Shown here: positions 21,301 through 30,439 of the stretch, piece after piece
Layout: each line of letters starts with the position of its first letter
Numbering within the stretch: the first letter of the stretch is position 1
Notes under the pieces: generated by a model
Seen by the model: only the letters and a program-made list of their open reading frames with translations
What the model was told of the DNA's origin: nothing
Database searches by the model: none
Source of the DNA: a virus
Direction: 5' to 3' (one strand)
DNA length: 32,304 bases
Virus record (IMG/VR): IMGVR_UViG_3300030101_000233
Coordinates: 1 to 32,304 of that record
Program-made: the position numbers and the translations under genes

Positions 21301-22740
21301 CCGAATCTGATTGGCATTAGCCTCGGATGCCGACTTGCGAATAATGGCTCCTGACTCTTCACGAAGCCTTGCTCCACCAGCCCGCTTGATTGCTTTCTTC
21401 AACTCCGCTACCGTCAAAGGAACAGAATCGGCGGCTGGAGGGTTTTGTCGCAACTTCTTTATGGCGGCTTTTTCAACGATGCTTCTAAGTTGTGACAAAG
21501 AACGTCGTTGTGGATCGCCTACTCCACGAGGCCGAGCAAAAGGTGATTTACCAAACTCAATCAAATCCTGAGCCATTTTTTCTAGTCTGGCTCGTGCTTG
21601 CTTTCCTCTAAGGCTACGGATTTGCCTAATCGTTTGTTCTTCGGTTTCTTTAAGTGCTTGCTCTGCTGTTCTGCTTCGTTTGAGGCTGACACCTAATTGA
21701 TCTGCCAGTTGATTGAGTTCATCAATCCGACCACTTCGGGTCAAATCATCGACCATGTTGAATGCATTTTTAATTTCAACTCGCAAGTCACGGAGTGCTT
21801 GGAGTCGCTTTGCTCGCTGCCGTGCCTCTACGCCTAAAGAAGCCCCTAACGGTTTTCCGGCGACGGCAGAGGCGACAGTGGCTGCTGCTTCTTCTTCCAA
21901 CTCTGTAGCGGACTCACGTAAGGCTGCTCGCATTTCCGCACTAAACCACTGAGGTTTGAGAGCAGCGATGCCGCCACCCAAAGCACCGGCAGCAGTAACA
22001 CCGATTGCCAAATCAATAGGTCTGATGGTGGGGTCAACTCGATAACGAATCAACTCCATAGGAACATCTACAGCCGCAGCAGTAAGCAGTGTTTTGGCAA
22101 CAGTGCGGCCCCTAGCACTCTTAATACCAACGTCAATAATTTTGCCAATTTGCCCAATGCGTGTTGTCGCAGTAGCCGATCCCGCAGCAACACCACCAAC
22201 AGGAGTAGAAACAAATGATCCAACAGCAGTAGCAGCACCAGTTGCAACAATGAACTCTGGCAAAGAGGCAAGAATTGTGGCTCCAAGTCCACCAATAAAA
22301 TCTAACGTGCCGCCTTGAAAAAGTTGGGCACGACGGCGTTCTGTAATTCGAGCATCGTTGACTTCTTCAAGAAATTCAAGAAAGTTGGAAGCAGGACTGC
22401 CGCCAAAGAATCCCGGATCTTTCAAACGCTCTTTCGTAGAGTCCGACAGATCCTCGGCATACTCCTGAAGCAACTGATCTGTAATTGAAAAGTTGGGATC
22501 GTTTTCGTAACTGGGGCCACCCATATCTCGGAAAGCCTGACCCAGTACTGTTTCGTTTGAAAACGCCTGACCCACCTTGCCAAAGAAAGACAAGTCTTGA
22601 TTTTCTGGCCTGTTGGGATTGTAAAACTTGGTAAGAAGATCGCGTTTGGTTCTGGCTTCTGGTGTGGGCTTTGCCGGTAAAGCCGAAAACGGAATGTCAG
22701 TAGCAGTAATGGTTTGCGGATCAGTTTGAACAGCGGTCAT
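18367..22740 (-). CDS. Internal virion protein D (T7 gp16-like)
   Basis: At 1457 residues this is the largest gene here and is close in size to T7 gp16 (1318). Order and size make it the gp16 equivalent, the inner core protein that is ejected and crosses the inner membrane. I do not see the N-terminal lytic transglycosylase domain (catalytic Glu in an Ala-x-x-Glu-Ser context) that T7 gp16 carries; residues 1-130 are instead Pro-rich and charged. A hydrophobic Gly/Ala/Val-rich segment at roughly residues 150-205 could enter a membrane. The middle has long Lys/Arg-rich helices, and the C-terminal third contains Met-Asn-Pro-Leu-Phe-Lys-Val-Leu-Ser-Gln-Phe-Arg-Val-Phe. It overlaps both neighbours. 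Confidence 0.82.
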   Translation of the reverse strand: MTAVQTDPQTITATDIPFSALPAKPTPEARTKRDLLTKFYNPNRPENQDLSFFGKVGQAFSNETVLGQAFRDMGGPSYENDPNFSITDQLLQEYAEDLSDSTKERLKDPGFFGGSPASNFLEFLEEVNDARITERRRAQLFQGGTLDFIGGLGATILASLPEFIVATGAATAVGSFVSTPVGGVAAGSATATTRIGQIGKIIDVGIKSARGRTVAKTLLTAAAVDVPMELIRYRVDPTIRPIDLAIGVTAAGALGGGIAALKPQWFSAEMRAALRESATELEEEAAATVASAVAGKPLGASLGVEARQRAKRLQALRDLRVEIKNAFNMVDDLTRSGRIDELNQLADQLGVSLKRSRTAEQALKETEEQTIRQIRSLRGKQARARLEKMAQDLIEFGKSPFARPRGVGDPQRRSLSQLRSIVEKAAIKKLRQNPPAADSVPLTVAELKKAIKRAGGARLREESGAIIRKSASEANANQIRKQVARDLSGESISTLKGIAGRLGVFDRAGFNAVKARKKADLSKAQANYLKSQIIEAQVKRLKAKGADFDLDIDDDILNPLMHRRSGSDITPEMQARIDRRAKERGVSATDVGRAAGEAISEAGDNSTDDIVKMLTRFDEEAAEGGTRNTFKRIIDGEWGEGAWLPVRWWHVLTTPVATRLKKTGNAALQTASRLFMESTATGGYNAVVKTRQLQQAAMIQLADAQQRATKAARKVGATLDDNEILSKLRSGAAASEMADHERIYVEGLRDFFANARRYGQKAGVFRDSLPDSPSYFHRIWRPTQMAKFLDERGQASEEIVTFFKEAIEASGDPAMLRVITKGDGSKTTAAEAAARRIVSFMTDKESHGNFKATLRWTASNKSMLIKELGEENTALVDDIINLATDGMHDPVIAAGRPRIRIDENFTAEINGQQVRVSDFINNNIQEVASIYTQRLFGAGELRKSFKAFVRIHPELFGTTAERAARENFVPSMDEMMSVLQRQARGTDVEGITEEVMGLTFRSITGLPLWSDSGQKQMRNYIRLQAMGQSTLGMYLGLAQLPEIANIVSRSSMRAAFQSFDLQTMTNALLIGVKKNDNIDPILNQLGMHVGVGFDYNIGEHVLRRLDDMGIDGTVRGQTMTDRFLDAGRNFSMLNPLGIIPMDTFLRRWATKSNMQWFVDSAYKMNKTGKVDFNAGFWRNSKQRFRELGLDEEMVERINKELLRPEVVQTKKAVFGSHKMIDLNFEAINDQGAYDALILAMRQLADNQVQRQTVGNLPYWMQMNPLFKVLSQFRVFSFASKGKQLAAGFARGDASEVINMVGSAGLGYLSYVALTYARRPSIDPQEREAWTAERLNMENAVKSAVVRSSYSNILPQIIDVAAMTLGRSGDPFFNKYTRTSDTYGLDPIRGSVAYGVGRNLAQSIRGSIQNIIDPDNPWSKEDIRNIQRAMWFAKIPMIDQAINELISQSDLPATDRRY

Positions 22741-25700
22741 TTATTCATGTCCTCTGTGATTTCTTTGGCTGCTCTAAGTGCCTCTGTTTCTACCGCGTTC
22801 AATGATTGCTCATTTTCTTGTTCTTCTCGCATTGCGATAAAGCGGGGGTCGTAGAAGAAATCAAACCTACGTCCAAGAGTCTCGCGTTGATCATCTGTAA
22901 ACTCGTACAAGAACTTGTCGGCAGCCTCCATAGTCATTACTTTGGACAGGTCTACGTTCACTGAAAACGGGTCTTCAGAAATTGCTTTCAAATAGGCTCG
23001 ACCTTCTGGAGATGCTTGAATCAAGTCACCTAGCAAGAGCATGTCTGGGCTGGCATCACCAGTACGGACTGCGGTAAGCAACGTCTTCGTCCCGTAAGTC
23101 TGTCCTGTAAAATCGACAACGGCATTACCCATTCGCTCCAGTGTTCGCGGAATGCCGCCATGCAGAATGCCCTCTTGTCTAAGCCTAAACATGGATGGCA
23201 CGCTTTGATTCAGATCACCCATCCAGTCCAAGTCAGGAATAGTTTCTCGCTCCTCTGGAGTTAACCGTTGGTACTCCAAAAGAACTTCAGGATCCATAAA
23301 GGCTCGTCCCAAAGCACCGGGTATTTCGCCATTACCGATGCGACTGCGGAGCGATTGTTGGCGACTAAAGTTAAGACCTCCTTCTTCTGGATTAAGTGCG
23401 TCAAAAGTTCTACTACCTTCAGTAGAGAAGAAGTACATCATCCACGGTTTTTTATCTATAAGGTCGGCAAACTCAGGATCTCCTGATGTGATTGCTTCTT
23501 CTACTGTGACACTTCTCGGCGAATATCTTTCACCACCGCCTCCCACAGTCATCGCAAAGAACTGTTCTACGACCGGATGACCAATTTCAGATTTTGCCAA
23601 GAGCCTAATCAGAATACGAGGTCGCAAAGTACTGAGGCTTTCGGCTTTGATTTTTTGTTTTTCGGCAGCCTCTTCAAGAGTATCCGCATTGAGTCCGGGT
23701 ATCTTTTCTGCACCCACCTCAAGCAGTTCCTCTAGCGTAAACGAGCCATCAGGTCTTTTCAGTCGATCAGGGTGCAACACCTGTCGTTCTCCTGCCAGTC
23801 CTCCTACATTTTGGAAGACTCTGAATCCCATTCTAAAATTATTTGCACTCACAGGCTCAAAACGAGTAATGTTCATTCGACCATCAGGTGCATTGTCCGC
23901 AAGAAACTCTTCTCCAAACAACGCTTTAACGGCGGGTGATCCAGAGTTGAAGGCTGCGGCAACACTTGAATCCGTTGCGTTTCTTTCACCAAACGCCTGT
24001 TGAAGCATTGCAAACAGACTGTTTGGGCCAAGGTTTTGTTCCGTGGCTTGTGCCAAAGACGAGATTCTGATTCGCGTCCCGCCCAAATGAACGTAATTCT
24101 TTTTGATGTATCCGTTAGCGTATTCGATTGCAGAAGTTACAGTTGCCTCAGCATCGCCTGATGCGTTGCTTCCTGCTCGCATAAACAAATACATGGTGGC
24201 AAGTTCTTTGACTTCATCACTAGTTGTTGCAAGTTGCTGAGGAGTCATCTGACGTTCCATTTGCTCTCGCAACCCTGAAGAAAGTACTCCAAATTGATCT
24301 TGGTTTGCAATTGCACGAACGATCTGACCAAACGCCCCTTCAGGAGTGTGGCCTTCCATTGTTGTCATGTGTCGGTATACATCATAAACAAACGTAGCAT
24401 CTCTCAAGCCTTCGTTCGCTCCCAAGTATCCGGAAAGACCTTGGCTGTCGTAAGCCTGATATTCTCGGTAGCCTTGCAAAAACGATTCAAACGCAGGGTC
24501 GGCTCGAACACCTTCAATGTCTGGCAAGTTGTTGATTAGTGTTGCCATTTCTGCACTTGATCGAGTTAGAAGCGAAACACCGTTTGACATGATCGTGATT
24601 GATTTGGGGTCGGTGGATCCCATTTCAATAGCCACATTGACTCGGCGGCTTTGTGGGGTGCTTTCATCAACCTGAGATCCTTGCATTACTTTTAGTTGTC
24701 GAACTTGCTCACGAGCATCTTTGAATTGTTTTTCAGCGTCAAGGATAAATGTTGAGCCTGTTTCAGTATTCAAAACTTCAACGTTTCCACCATCAACGGG
24801 GCGTAAGTCAATGCTGCCTCTTTCAAAGTATTCCAACAAAACAGGATCAGATGCAATGACTTGCACTGTGAAGTCAAGTGCGGTGTTTGCTCCCTTACTT
24901 TGCGTTAAATCAAGAACGGTTGCTCTTGTTTGGCTAGTAACAACTTCTACCGCTGCACTCCGCACGCTACTTTCAAGCCCCTGCTCAAACGCTTCAAACT
25001 CTTGTTTTGCAATCTGAGTTTTTCGCGTGCCTGCTGCTGAATCAATTCGACTTTGTTTTTCGTTTCGGTAGTTGCTTACTTCTGCAATTTTCCCCAACCT
25101 ACCCTTGCGTGAATCGTCTATAGGCAGACCAAGTTTGTTCCGAGTAGAAGTAGCAGGATCAAATGACTCTGGAAGCGTAATTGGCCCAGTGGGCATGTTG
25201 TCAAGAATAAATTCCATTGTTGGAATCGTGGACGGGTCTTCAACCATGATGTCCACAGCGGATTGCCCGATTGCAATGTTTGTGCCGCGTCGAGTCATGC
25301 GACCATCTACACGACCTTCGATAAGGTCATACAGGCCGTCGTATAGTTGTGCGTTGTTTCCGTCTGGATCAAAAGGTGCAAGATTTGCCAGTGTAATCAA
25401 AGCATCTTTTGCATCGGTAACGCTACGAGTTTGATGTTCTTTTCCCGCCCAAGCGTTGTGGTCCGCGTTTACTTTTTGAAGCAATCGCCCAAAGTTTTCG
25501 TTGAATCGCTTGTTGAAGTAGCCCTCGTTGACACCTGCCATCCGCAGTTTGGCTCGTCTTTCTTCAGCGGTTTTGCGAAGCCAGTTCTCCATGTAGTCTG
25601 GCTCTAGTGCCCCTTCTGCCGTTCGTAGTTGAGTTTTGTCTGTGTCGTACTGATTGGCAAGTGCCAACATTTCTTGATCTGCCAAAGCACGACCACGACC

Positions 25701-26066
25701 ACGAATGTGTGCGGGAGTAACACCAGTTAGTTTGCCTTGCTCGACCAGTTCTGCAATACTGAGGTCAGTTTCTGCAACCAGTCGTTCTGCATCTTTCTGG
25801 GCTTCTTGAGTCCGGAGTTCTTCAAGAGTTGCCAAGTCACGAACCGTACGAGAAAGACCGCTCAAAGCCTGACCCATTCGTGCCATATCTTGGGCTGGTC
25901 CGAGGTCAGGACGAACAGCATCCTGCTGCATCAAAGGTTGAGCAGGTGCTCCCGCTACCCCCGGATCAACAGCAGTATTTACGGGTTGAGCAGTAACGTC
26001 AAAGACGGGCTGTTGAAGTTGTGGGGCACTAAGTTCGCCTGATCGCTTTTGGGGTCGTTTAGCCAT
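22737..26066 (-). CDS. Internal virion protein C (T7 gp15-like)
   Basis: This 1109-residue protein occupies the gp15 position between the gp14-like and gp16-like genes; T7 gp15 is 747 residues. It has a Pro/Gln-rich N-terminus (first 60 residues), then long charged helical segments rich in Glu, Arg and Gln, and a mixed C-terminal half. The gp15 family forms the periplasmic tunnel with gp16 during ejection. Assignment rests on position, size and composition, because gp15 sequences diverge strongly. The first ATG is at the TAATG junction with the gp14-like gene, and the end overlaps the next start by four bases (ATGA). Confidence 0.8.
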   Translation of the reverse strand: MAKRPQKRSGELSAPQLQQPVFDVTAQPVNTAVDPGVAGAPAQPLMQQDAVRPDLGPAQDMARMGQALSGLSRTVRDLATLEELRTQEAQKDAERLVAETDLSIAELVEQGKLTGVTPAHIRGRGRALADQEMLALANQYDTDKTQLRTAEGALEPDYMENWLRKTAEERRAKLRMAGVNEGYFNKRFNENFGRLLQKVNADHNAWAGKEHQTRSVTDAKDALITLANLAPFDPDGNNAQLYDGLYDLIEGRVDGRMTRRGTNIAIGQSAVDIMVEDPSTIPTMEFILDNMPTGPITLPESFDPATSTRNKLGLPIDDSRKGRLGKIAEVSNYRNEKQSRIDSAAGTRKTQIAKQEFEAFEQGLESSVRSAAVEVVTSQTRATVLDLTQSKGANTALDFTVQVIASDPVLLEYFERGSIDLRPVDGGNVEVLNTETGSTFILDAEKQFKDAREQVRQLKVMQGSQVDESTPQSRRVNVAIEMGSTDPKSITIMSNGVSLLTRSSAEMATLINNLPDIEGVRADPAFESFLQGYREYQAYDSQGLSGYLGANEGLRDATFVYDVYRHMTTMEGHTPEGAFGQIVRAIANQDQFGVLSSGLREQMERQMTPQQLATTSDEVKELATMYLFMRAGSNASGDAEATVTSAIEYANGYIKKNYVHLGGTRIRISSLAQATEQNLGPNSLFAMLQQAFGERNATDSSVAAAFNSGSPAVKALFGEEFLADNAPDGRMNITRFEPVSANNFRMGFRVFQNVGGLAGERQVLHPDRLKRPDGSFTLEELLEVGAEKIPGLNADTLEEAAEKQKIKAESLSTLRPRILIRLLAKSEIGHPVVEQFFAMTVGGGGERYSPRSVTVEEAITSGDPEFADLIDKKPWMMYFFSTEGSRTFDALNPEEGGLNFSRQQSLRSRIGNGEIPGALGRAFMDPEVLLEYQRLTPEERETIPDLDWMGDLNQSVPSMFRLRQEGILHGGIPRTLERMGNAVVDFTGQTYGTKTLLTAVRTGDASPDMLLLGDLIQASPEGRAYLKAISEDPFSVNVDLSKVMTMEAADKFLYEFTDDQRETLGRRFDFFYDPRFIAMREEQENEQSLNAVETEALRAAKEITEDMNK

Positions 26067-26725
26067 TAGAGGTTCCTCATAACATCGTATGTTCCAACAC
26101 CGGCACTAATACCCTGACTCAATCCAGAGATAAGGTATGGAGTCATTGATGGCTGAGACACAGGTTGTCCCGGTGCAGGCAGGTTGATCGGAGCCAGCGG
26201 TGCAGGCTGTGCCCTATTGAGTGCGTTTTGAGCCGCAGCCCTATAAGCAGTAAGATTACGTTGCCTTTGTCGCAATGCTCCTTTTAGGTTGGCAGTTTCG
26301 ACAGCAATGCTTTGAGCCTCGGCTGCTTGATACTGATTCATTGCCTGTTGAATACTACTTCCTTGAACACCTGACTCTGCTGCGGCTGCGGACGTAAAGG
26401 CCATTGACGCTGCTGTCTTTTGGTTGATTTGAGACATTTTTTGTGTGGCTTGCAGTTGAGTTTGCTCTACGTTTTCCAGAACTGCCCCAAACTGGTTTGA
26501 CAAGGACTTGGAAGTGCTTGCACCGTACTCTAAGTATCGAGCAGTTTGAAACTCCATTAGTCGCTGTTGATACTCTGTTTGAGCCTCGTAGTTGGCGTGG
26601 TTGACGGCCTCTTGTTGTGCTTGGTAGGCCGCCTGCCCTCGTGCCTGTTGCCGTGCTGCTCGACCTTGACTGATTCCGCCTGCAACCCCAAGAACTCCTG
26701 CGGTAATAGATACTGGCTCACACAT
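26066..26725 (-). CDS. Internal virion protein B (T7 gp14-like)
   Basis: I place the start at the ATG giving Met-Cys-Glu-Pro-Val-Ser-Ile, seven bases after a GAGG. A TTG five codons upstream is less likely. The product is 219 residues, close to T7 gp14 (196). The N-terminus has a short hydrophobic glycine-rich helix (Ile-Thr-Ala-Gly-Val-Leu-Gly-Val-Ala-Gly-Gly) followed by a long Ala/Gln-rich helical region. In T7 the related protein is ejected and inserts in the outer membrane as part of the DNA-translocating channel. The C-terminus is Pro- and Gly-rich. It overlaps gp13 by 8 nt and the gp15-like gene by one base (TAATG). Confidence 0.85.
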   Translation of the reverse strand: MCEPVSITAGVLGVAGGISQGRAARQQARGQAAYQAQQEAVNHANYEAQTEYQQRLMEFQTARYLEYGASTSKSLSNQFGAVLENVEQTQLQATQKMSQINQKTAASMAFTSAAAAESGVQGSSIQQAMNQYQAAEAQSIAVETANLKGALRQRQRNLTAYRAAAQNALNRAQPAPLAPINLPAPGQPVSQPSMTPYLISGLSQGISAGVGTYDVMRNL

Positions 26726-27170
26726 GATTGATCCTCGCAAATTCTAGGAACGGAAGGTTTTGTGGCCCCACGGCACGACGATTGATGAATTTGTATCCAA
26801 GATGTTCAATAAATCTCATGTGTACCTTGTTCCTTTCATCAATAATGTTTCCGGTGAGGTGATATGGCCTTACGAGTTCCTTGTGAAACGGGACGCAAGT
26901 CTTCATAAAGGCGTACTTATGATTGGCAATATTGTCGGTTCCAAGCATCCAAATAGCGGCAGCAGATTCGCCGTGGGGGACACAACCAAATAATGCTGAA
27001 GGCTCGTCCTCATACATCCATGTGTAGCACGGAGCCGACTCTTTGAACCCTTGTTTGAGCGAAGTAAACGGGTCTTTACCAAGGGCTTCGATTTCATCGC
27101 GGTCCGCCTGTCTCAGATTGTTGTAGACGGAGGCGACATGTGATTTCTTTGATTCAACGATTCCGGTCAC
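26718..27170 (-). CDS. Internal virion protein A (T7 gp13-like, GNAT-related)
   Basis: The 150-residue protein lies between tail tube B and the gp14-like gene, as gp13 does in T7. It starts in an ATGA overlap with tail tube B. The sequence has the feel of a small acyltransferase fold: a phage-type Ser-Ala-Leu-Phe-Gly-Cys-Val-Pro strand, Ala-Ala-Ile-Trp-Met-Leu-Gly-Thr-Asp, and a late His-Met-Arg-Phe-Ile-Glu-His-Leu-Gly-Tyr-Lys-Phe motif. T7 gp13 family proteins resemble GNAT enzymes but act in virion assembly. I see no clear acetyl-CoA loop, so enzymatic activity is doubtful. It overlaps the next gene by 8 nt. Confidence 0.8.
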   Translation of the reverse strand: MTGIVESKKSHVASVYNNLRQADRDEIEALGKDPFTSLKQGFKESAPCYTWMYEDEPSALFGCVPHGESAAAIWMLGTDNIANHKYAFMKTCVPFHKELVRPYHLTGNIIDERNKVHMRFIEHLGYKFINRRAVGPQNLPFLEFARINHV

Positions 27171-29785
27171 TGTTGCTGCTCGATCCTAGTGGTGTATTGG
27201 GCCTCAAACTCTGCTGACTGGATGTTACTAGGAAGTGCAGAAGAATTGATAATCTCAATCTTGGCATTTTGAGACTTCAAGAAAATAGGAATGCGAAATG
27301 ATCCTGTTTCAGCAGGAATGCTGTCAAGCGTGGCAGTGGCTGCAAGGAATCGACCGCTGAACGGGTAGTCAATCGCTGTGCCGTCTGCCCCACCAACTTG
27401 AGGGGTAACACGAAGAGTAAACGAGGCTGTATCGTCGTATTCGAGTGTCATGTATCGCAACTGATGGCGACCTGTAGAAATGATGTCGATCTTGCCTTCT
27501 TGCATCTGCCGCTTGAGCAAGGGTTTAGAAAACTCGTACGTCATGGTGTAGGGCAGTCCGAAGAACACTGACACCCCAGCGTCTACAACAGAGTTCACAA
27601 CAATGGTTGTACTTCCTGCTAAATCAGTAGTATTGACATCCGTAATCGTCAGAACCTCGCCAGACTTCGTAACCAGATTGTATGTCAATGATGTATCTAC
27701 TTCTATTCCCGTAATTCTAAACGTAGTAGTAGTTTCGGTCGCACTTGTTCGGTCTGCAATCAAAAAGCGTCGGTCCAGTGTGGTGACGTAAGTCGAGCCT
27801 GTGTCCTTGAGGCCGGTCTGCAAGTCCATGCGTTCCAAGAATGTCTTGCCACCCCTGTTTACCAGCATAAAGAGAGATGTACCAATGAACTGGATGTTAA
27901 TGATCGTAAGATCAGTAAACTCAAAGGTAAACCAAGCAGATTGCGTCTTTCCACGGCTGGTGTTGTTGTACTTGTAGACATACAGTTTAGTTGCACTCTC
28001 AGCCTGAATCACCAACAGGTTTTCGTGCGTTGATGACACTGCTCGTTTGACCGTGCCCTCGATGAACTTGGGAACCTGTTCTGTGATGTCAATCGCGTCA
28101 AACTGAATGTCAGCCGTGGTTCCGCCTTTGAAGTACTCTCGATACCCCGTGAAAGACCCACGCTTGAAGGGGAAGAACAGAGTTGCTCCAGCAGCCACGG
28201 GGGCAGAATCCGTATCACAATCAAAGTCCGTCACGTTAGTCACAGACACCGTAAGGGGTGACAAAATGCTTTCGCCAGCCAGCGAGAACTGCGAGCGTTC
28301 AGAGAACAGCATCAAGCGGTCACTAAACGGAGTGGCTCGGTCCAACTTGGAAATCTCAGTACCGCCCACGCCCACATCAATTGGAGCCGAGTCCAGTAAC
28401 TGCGTCACGGTAGTCCGGAAAAAGTTGAAGAAAAAGCCAACCTCAGACAGGTTCACGTTTTCGCCGCTCGTGATTACCAAACGGTTCTTGAACAACGTGA
28501 TGTCTGTGATTGGCTGACCGATAAATGACGGAAGGGGATTCGTGGTGTCATTGCCGGTTGTACGATTCGTGAACTTGAACGAGGCCCAGTCAACTGACGC
28601 ATCTGTTCCCGCTACTGAGGGAGTCTCTCCATTTGCCTCAGTAAACATGAAAGTGCCATCAGACTGACGAACCAAAATGTGAGGAAGTGTTTTGAAGTCG
28701 TACGTTGTCGTTACGCCGGGACCGGGGGCTTCAACCCATTTACCTGACACCATCTTTCCTTCATCGGTGTTTACGGATGGATCTGTGTTAGTAACATCCA
28801 GTCCATCCCCGTGAAACACAACAAAGTAATCGTCAATATCTGTTTCGGGACTTCCTTCTACTTTGACCTTCATCAAGTGTGGTGCGGTAGAGGGGAGTGA
28901 AGCAAAGAAAGTGGTTTCTTCTCTAATTACCGTAACACCCGCGTTTCCAAAACTGTCTTCAATCTTGATCGAAAACTCGCCATTGCCAATAATGTGCAAC
29001 ACGCCGTTTTGTGCCTGATCCAATCCGCAAGTTATGCCAGCAATACCGTTGAGAGCAGTGCCACTAAATGCCAACATGCCGTCAATAGAAGCATCACCTG
29101 TGGTCATTATCTTTGCAATGTTGCCAACCTTGGGTGGCCCATCATCTACACCGCCTGTCGCTGTTACAGTTGCCGTCCCAGTTTGACCAGCATTAGCACC
29201 ACTCTCCATTGTTACCGTGACGCTAATTGTGGCATCTACCGCAGAGGTGTTAAAGACAAGCAATGCTTCGTGAGGAGCCGACGCTTGAAGACGAGAAAAA
29301 GGTGACGTAGTTGCAGCCATCGCTGGGGTGATTGCAGTGTTGACAATGAACGTCACATCACCAATCGTAAAGGCACGGAGGACAGCACTGGGGTCTGCCA
29401 AATCATCATTACTACCCCCATCGTTACCAATGTAAAAGTCATCACCAGCAAGGTTGTCTTGATATACAGTTCTAGAAGCCCCCGGTGTGCCGCCTTTCAA
29501 ATCGTTAACAAGGCATGTTCCAGTTATACCGTCAATGGTGATAAGAAACTCTTCATCATTGTCCCTACGCACGAAGTGTGTAAAGGCATTGGTAATGTTG
29601 AGGCTCGTGTTTGAAGCGTCTGTTATTTCAGTGACATGGTTGAGTGGAGGACGTTTGATCAACCCGCCGACAACCAAAGGCATGGCGTTGACTTGATTCT
29701 CACACTGATTCATGCCCCGATTAGAAACAGGCTGCTGCGACACACCGCCGGTTAGATCAGGGACAGAAGTAAGAATAAGTGGCAT
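27167..29785 (-). CDS. Tail tubular protein B (T7 gp12-like nozzle)
   Basis: This 872-residue protein is somewhat longer than T7 gp12 (794) and would form the nozzle of the tail tube. The N-terminus (Val-Pro-Asp-Leu-Thr-Gly-Gly-Val-Ser-Gln-Gln-Pro, then Cys-Glu-Asn-Gln-Val-Asn-Ala and Leu-Ile-Lys-Arg-Pro-Pro) is the family signature. Mid-protein there is Leu-Phe-Lys-Asn-Arg-Leu and Leu-Met-Leu-Phe-Ser-Glu-Arg-Ser-Gln-Phe, also typical. It overlaps tail tube A by one base and the next gene by four (ATGA). The beta-rich segment around residues 190-230, with repeated Val/Thr, resembles an Ig-like insertion and may account for the extra length; that last point is inference. Confidence 0.93.
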   Translation of the reverse strand: MPLILTSVPDLTGGVSQQPVSNRGMNQCENQVNAMPLVVGGLIKRPPLNHVTEITDASNTSLNITNAFTHFVRRDNDEEFLITIDGITGTCLVNDLKGGTPGASRTVYQDNLAGDDFYIGNDGGSNDDLADPSAVLRAFTIGDVTFIVNTAITPAMAATTSPFSRLQASAPHEALLVFNTSAVDATISVTVTMESGANAGQTGTATVTATGGVDDGPPKVGNIAKIMTTGDASIDGMLAFSGTALNGIAGITCGLDQAQNGVLHIIGNGEFSIKIEDSFGNAGVTVIREETTFFASLPSTAPHLMKVKVEGSPETDIDDYFVVFHGDGLDVTNTDPSVNTDEGKMVSGKWVEAPGPGVTTTYDFKTLPHILVRQSDGTFMFTEANGETPSVAGTDASVDWASFKFTNRTTGNDTTNPLPSFIGQPITDITLFKNRLVITSGENVNLSEVGFFFNFFRTTVTQLLDSAPIDVGVGGTEISKLDRATPFSDRLMLFSERSQFSLAGESILSPLTVSVTNVTDFDCDTDSAPVAAGATLFFPFKRGSFTGYREYFKGGTTADIQFDAIDITEQVPKFIEGTVKRAVSSTHENLLVIQAESATKLYVYKYNNTSRGKTQSAWFTFEFTDLTIINIQFIGTSLFMLVNRGGKTFLERMDLQTGLKDTGSTYVTTLDRRFLIADRTSATETTTTFRITGIEVDTSLTYNLVTKSGEVLTITDVNTTDLAGSTTIVVNSVVDAGVSVFFGLPYTMTYEFSKPLLKRQMQEGKIDIISTGRHQLRYMTLEYDDTASFTLRVTPQVGGADGTAIDYPFSGRFLAATATLDSIPAETGSFRIPIFLKSQNAKIEIINSSALPSNIQSAEFEAQYTTRIEQQQ

Positions 29786-30420
29786 TAGACTGTGCCTCGC
29801 TGGGCATCACCCCGATTCACAATACGCAAAGTATCAAAGTTGCCAAAGATGCTGTAATCAGCCGTATCCATCTCAAACTCTTTCATCAAAGCCAATGCTC
29901 GTATCTCGTCTTGCCGAGTAAAAGCGTGATGTTTTTGAGAGCCAACCATGCGGTCTTGAAAGACACGGGCTGCTTTGATGGTGATGTACCTACGAACCGC
30001 CTCTGGCAACTCGGTAAACGGCAGGAGGTAAATCACAGTCACCTTGACATTTTTGTCAAACTCAAACGTGTTTTTGGTTTTGTTGAACAACCGAGTGCCA
30101 CGCTGAGTTATGTCTCGGTTGTCGGTATTAGTTGACACCATGTCTGGCGTACCGCTACGGACCCGAGGGTCAATATCAATACGCACGACATTGGTGGGCA
30201 GAACAATTTGTTTGTCTGTATTCGGCTGGAACTCAACGTCAAACTGAGTGTTGTAGTGCCAGCCCATTGTCTGCACTTCTCGATTAATTTCTAACAGGAT
30301 GTTTTGTGCAATAGCAGCATCAGCATTTGTTTGCCCATCGAGCGTAGTTACGGGTGGCTCACCAATAGCACTAAGCATGGTGTTTACCGCATTAAGTTCC
30401 GTGGTCATTTGAACAGACAT
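29785..30420 (-). CDS. Tail tubular protein A (T7 gp11-like)
   Basis: The 211-residue product matches the size of T7 gp11 (196) and forms the upper, gatekeeper ring of the tail tube below the portal. The N-terminus has Leu-Asn-Ala-Val-Asn-Thr-Met-Leu-Ser-Ala-Ile-Gly-Glu-Pro-Pro-Val, the conserved opening of this family, then Gln-Thr-Met-Gly-Trp-His-Tyr-Asn. The later block Val-Arg-Arg-Tyr-Ile-Thr-Ile-Lys-Ala-Ala-Arg-Val-Phe-Gln also fits. An AAAAGGAG sits seven bases before the ATG. Its TAA overlaps the next ATG by one base (TAATG), so translation of tail tube B is coupled to it. It is the first gene after the late terminator. Confidence 0.95.
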   Translation of the reverse strand: MSVQMTTELNAVNTMLSAIGEPPVTTLDGQTNADAAIAQNILLEINREVQTMGWHYNTQFDVEFQPNTDKQIVLPTNVVRIDIDPRVRSGTPDMVSTNTDNRDITQRGTRLFNKTKNTFEFDKNVKVTVIYLLPFTELPEAVRRYITIKAARVFQDRMVGSQKHHAFTRQDEIRALALMKEFEMDTADYSIFGNFDTLRIVNRGDAQRGTV

Positions 30421-30439
30421 TGATGCTCCTTTTGCATAA

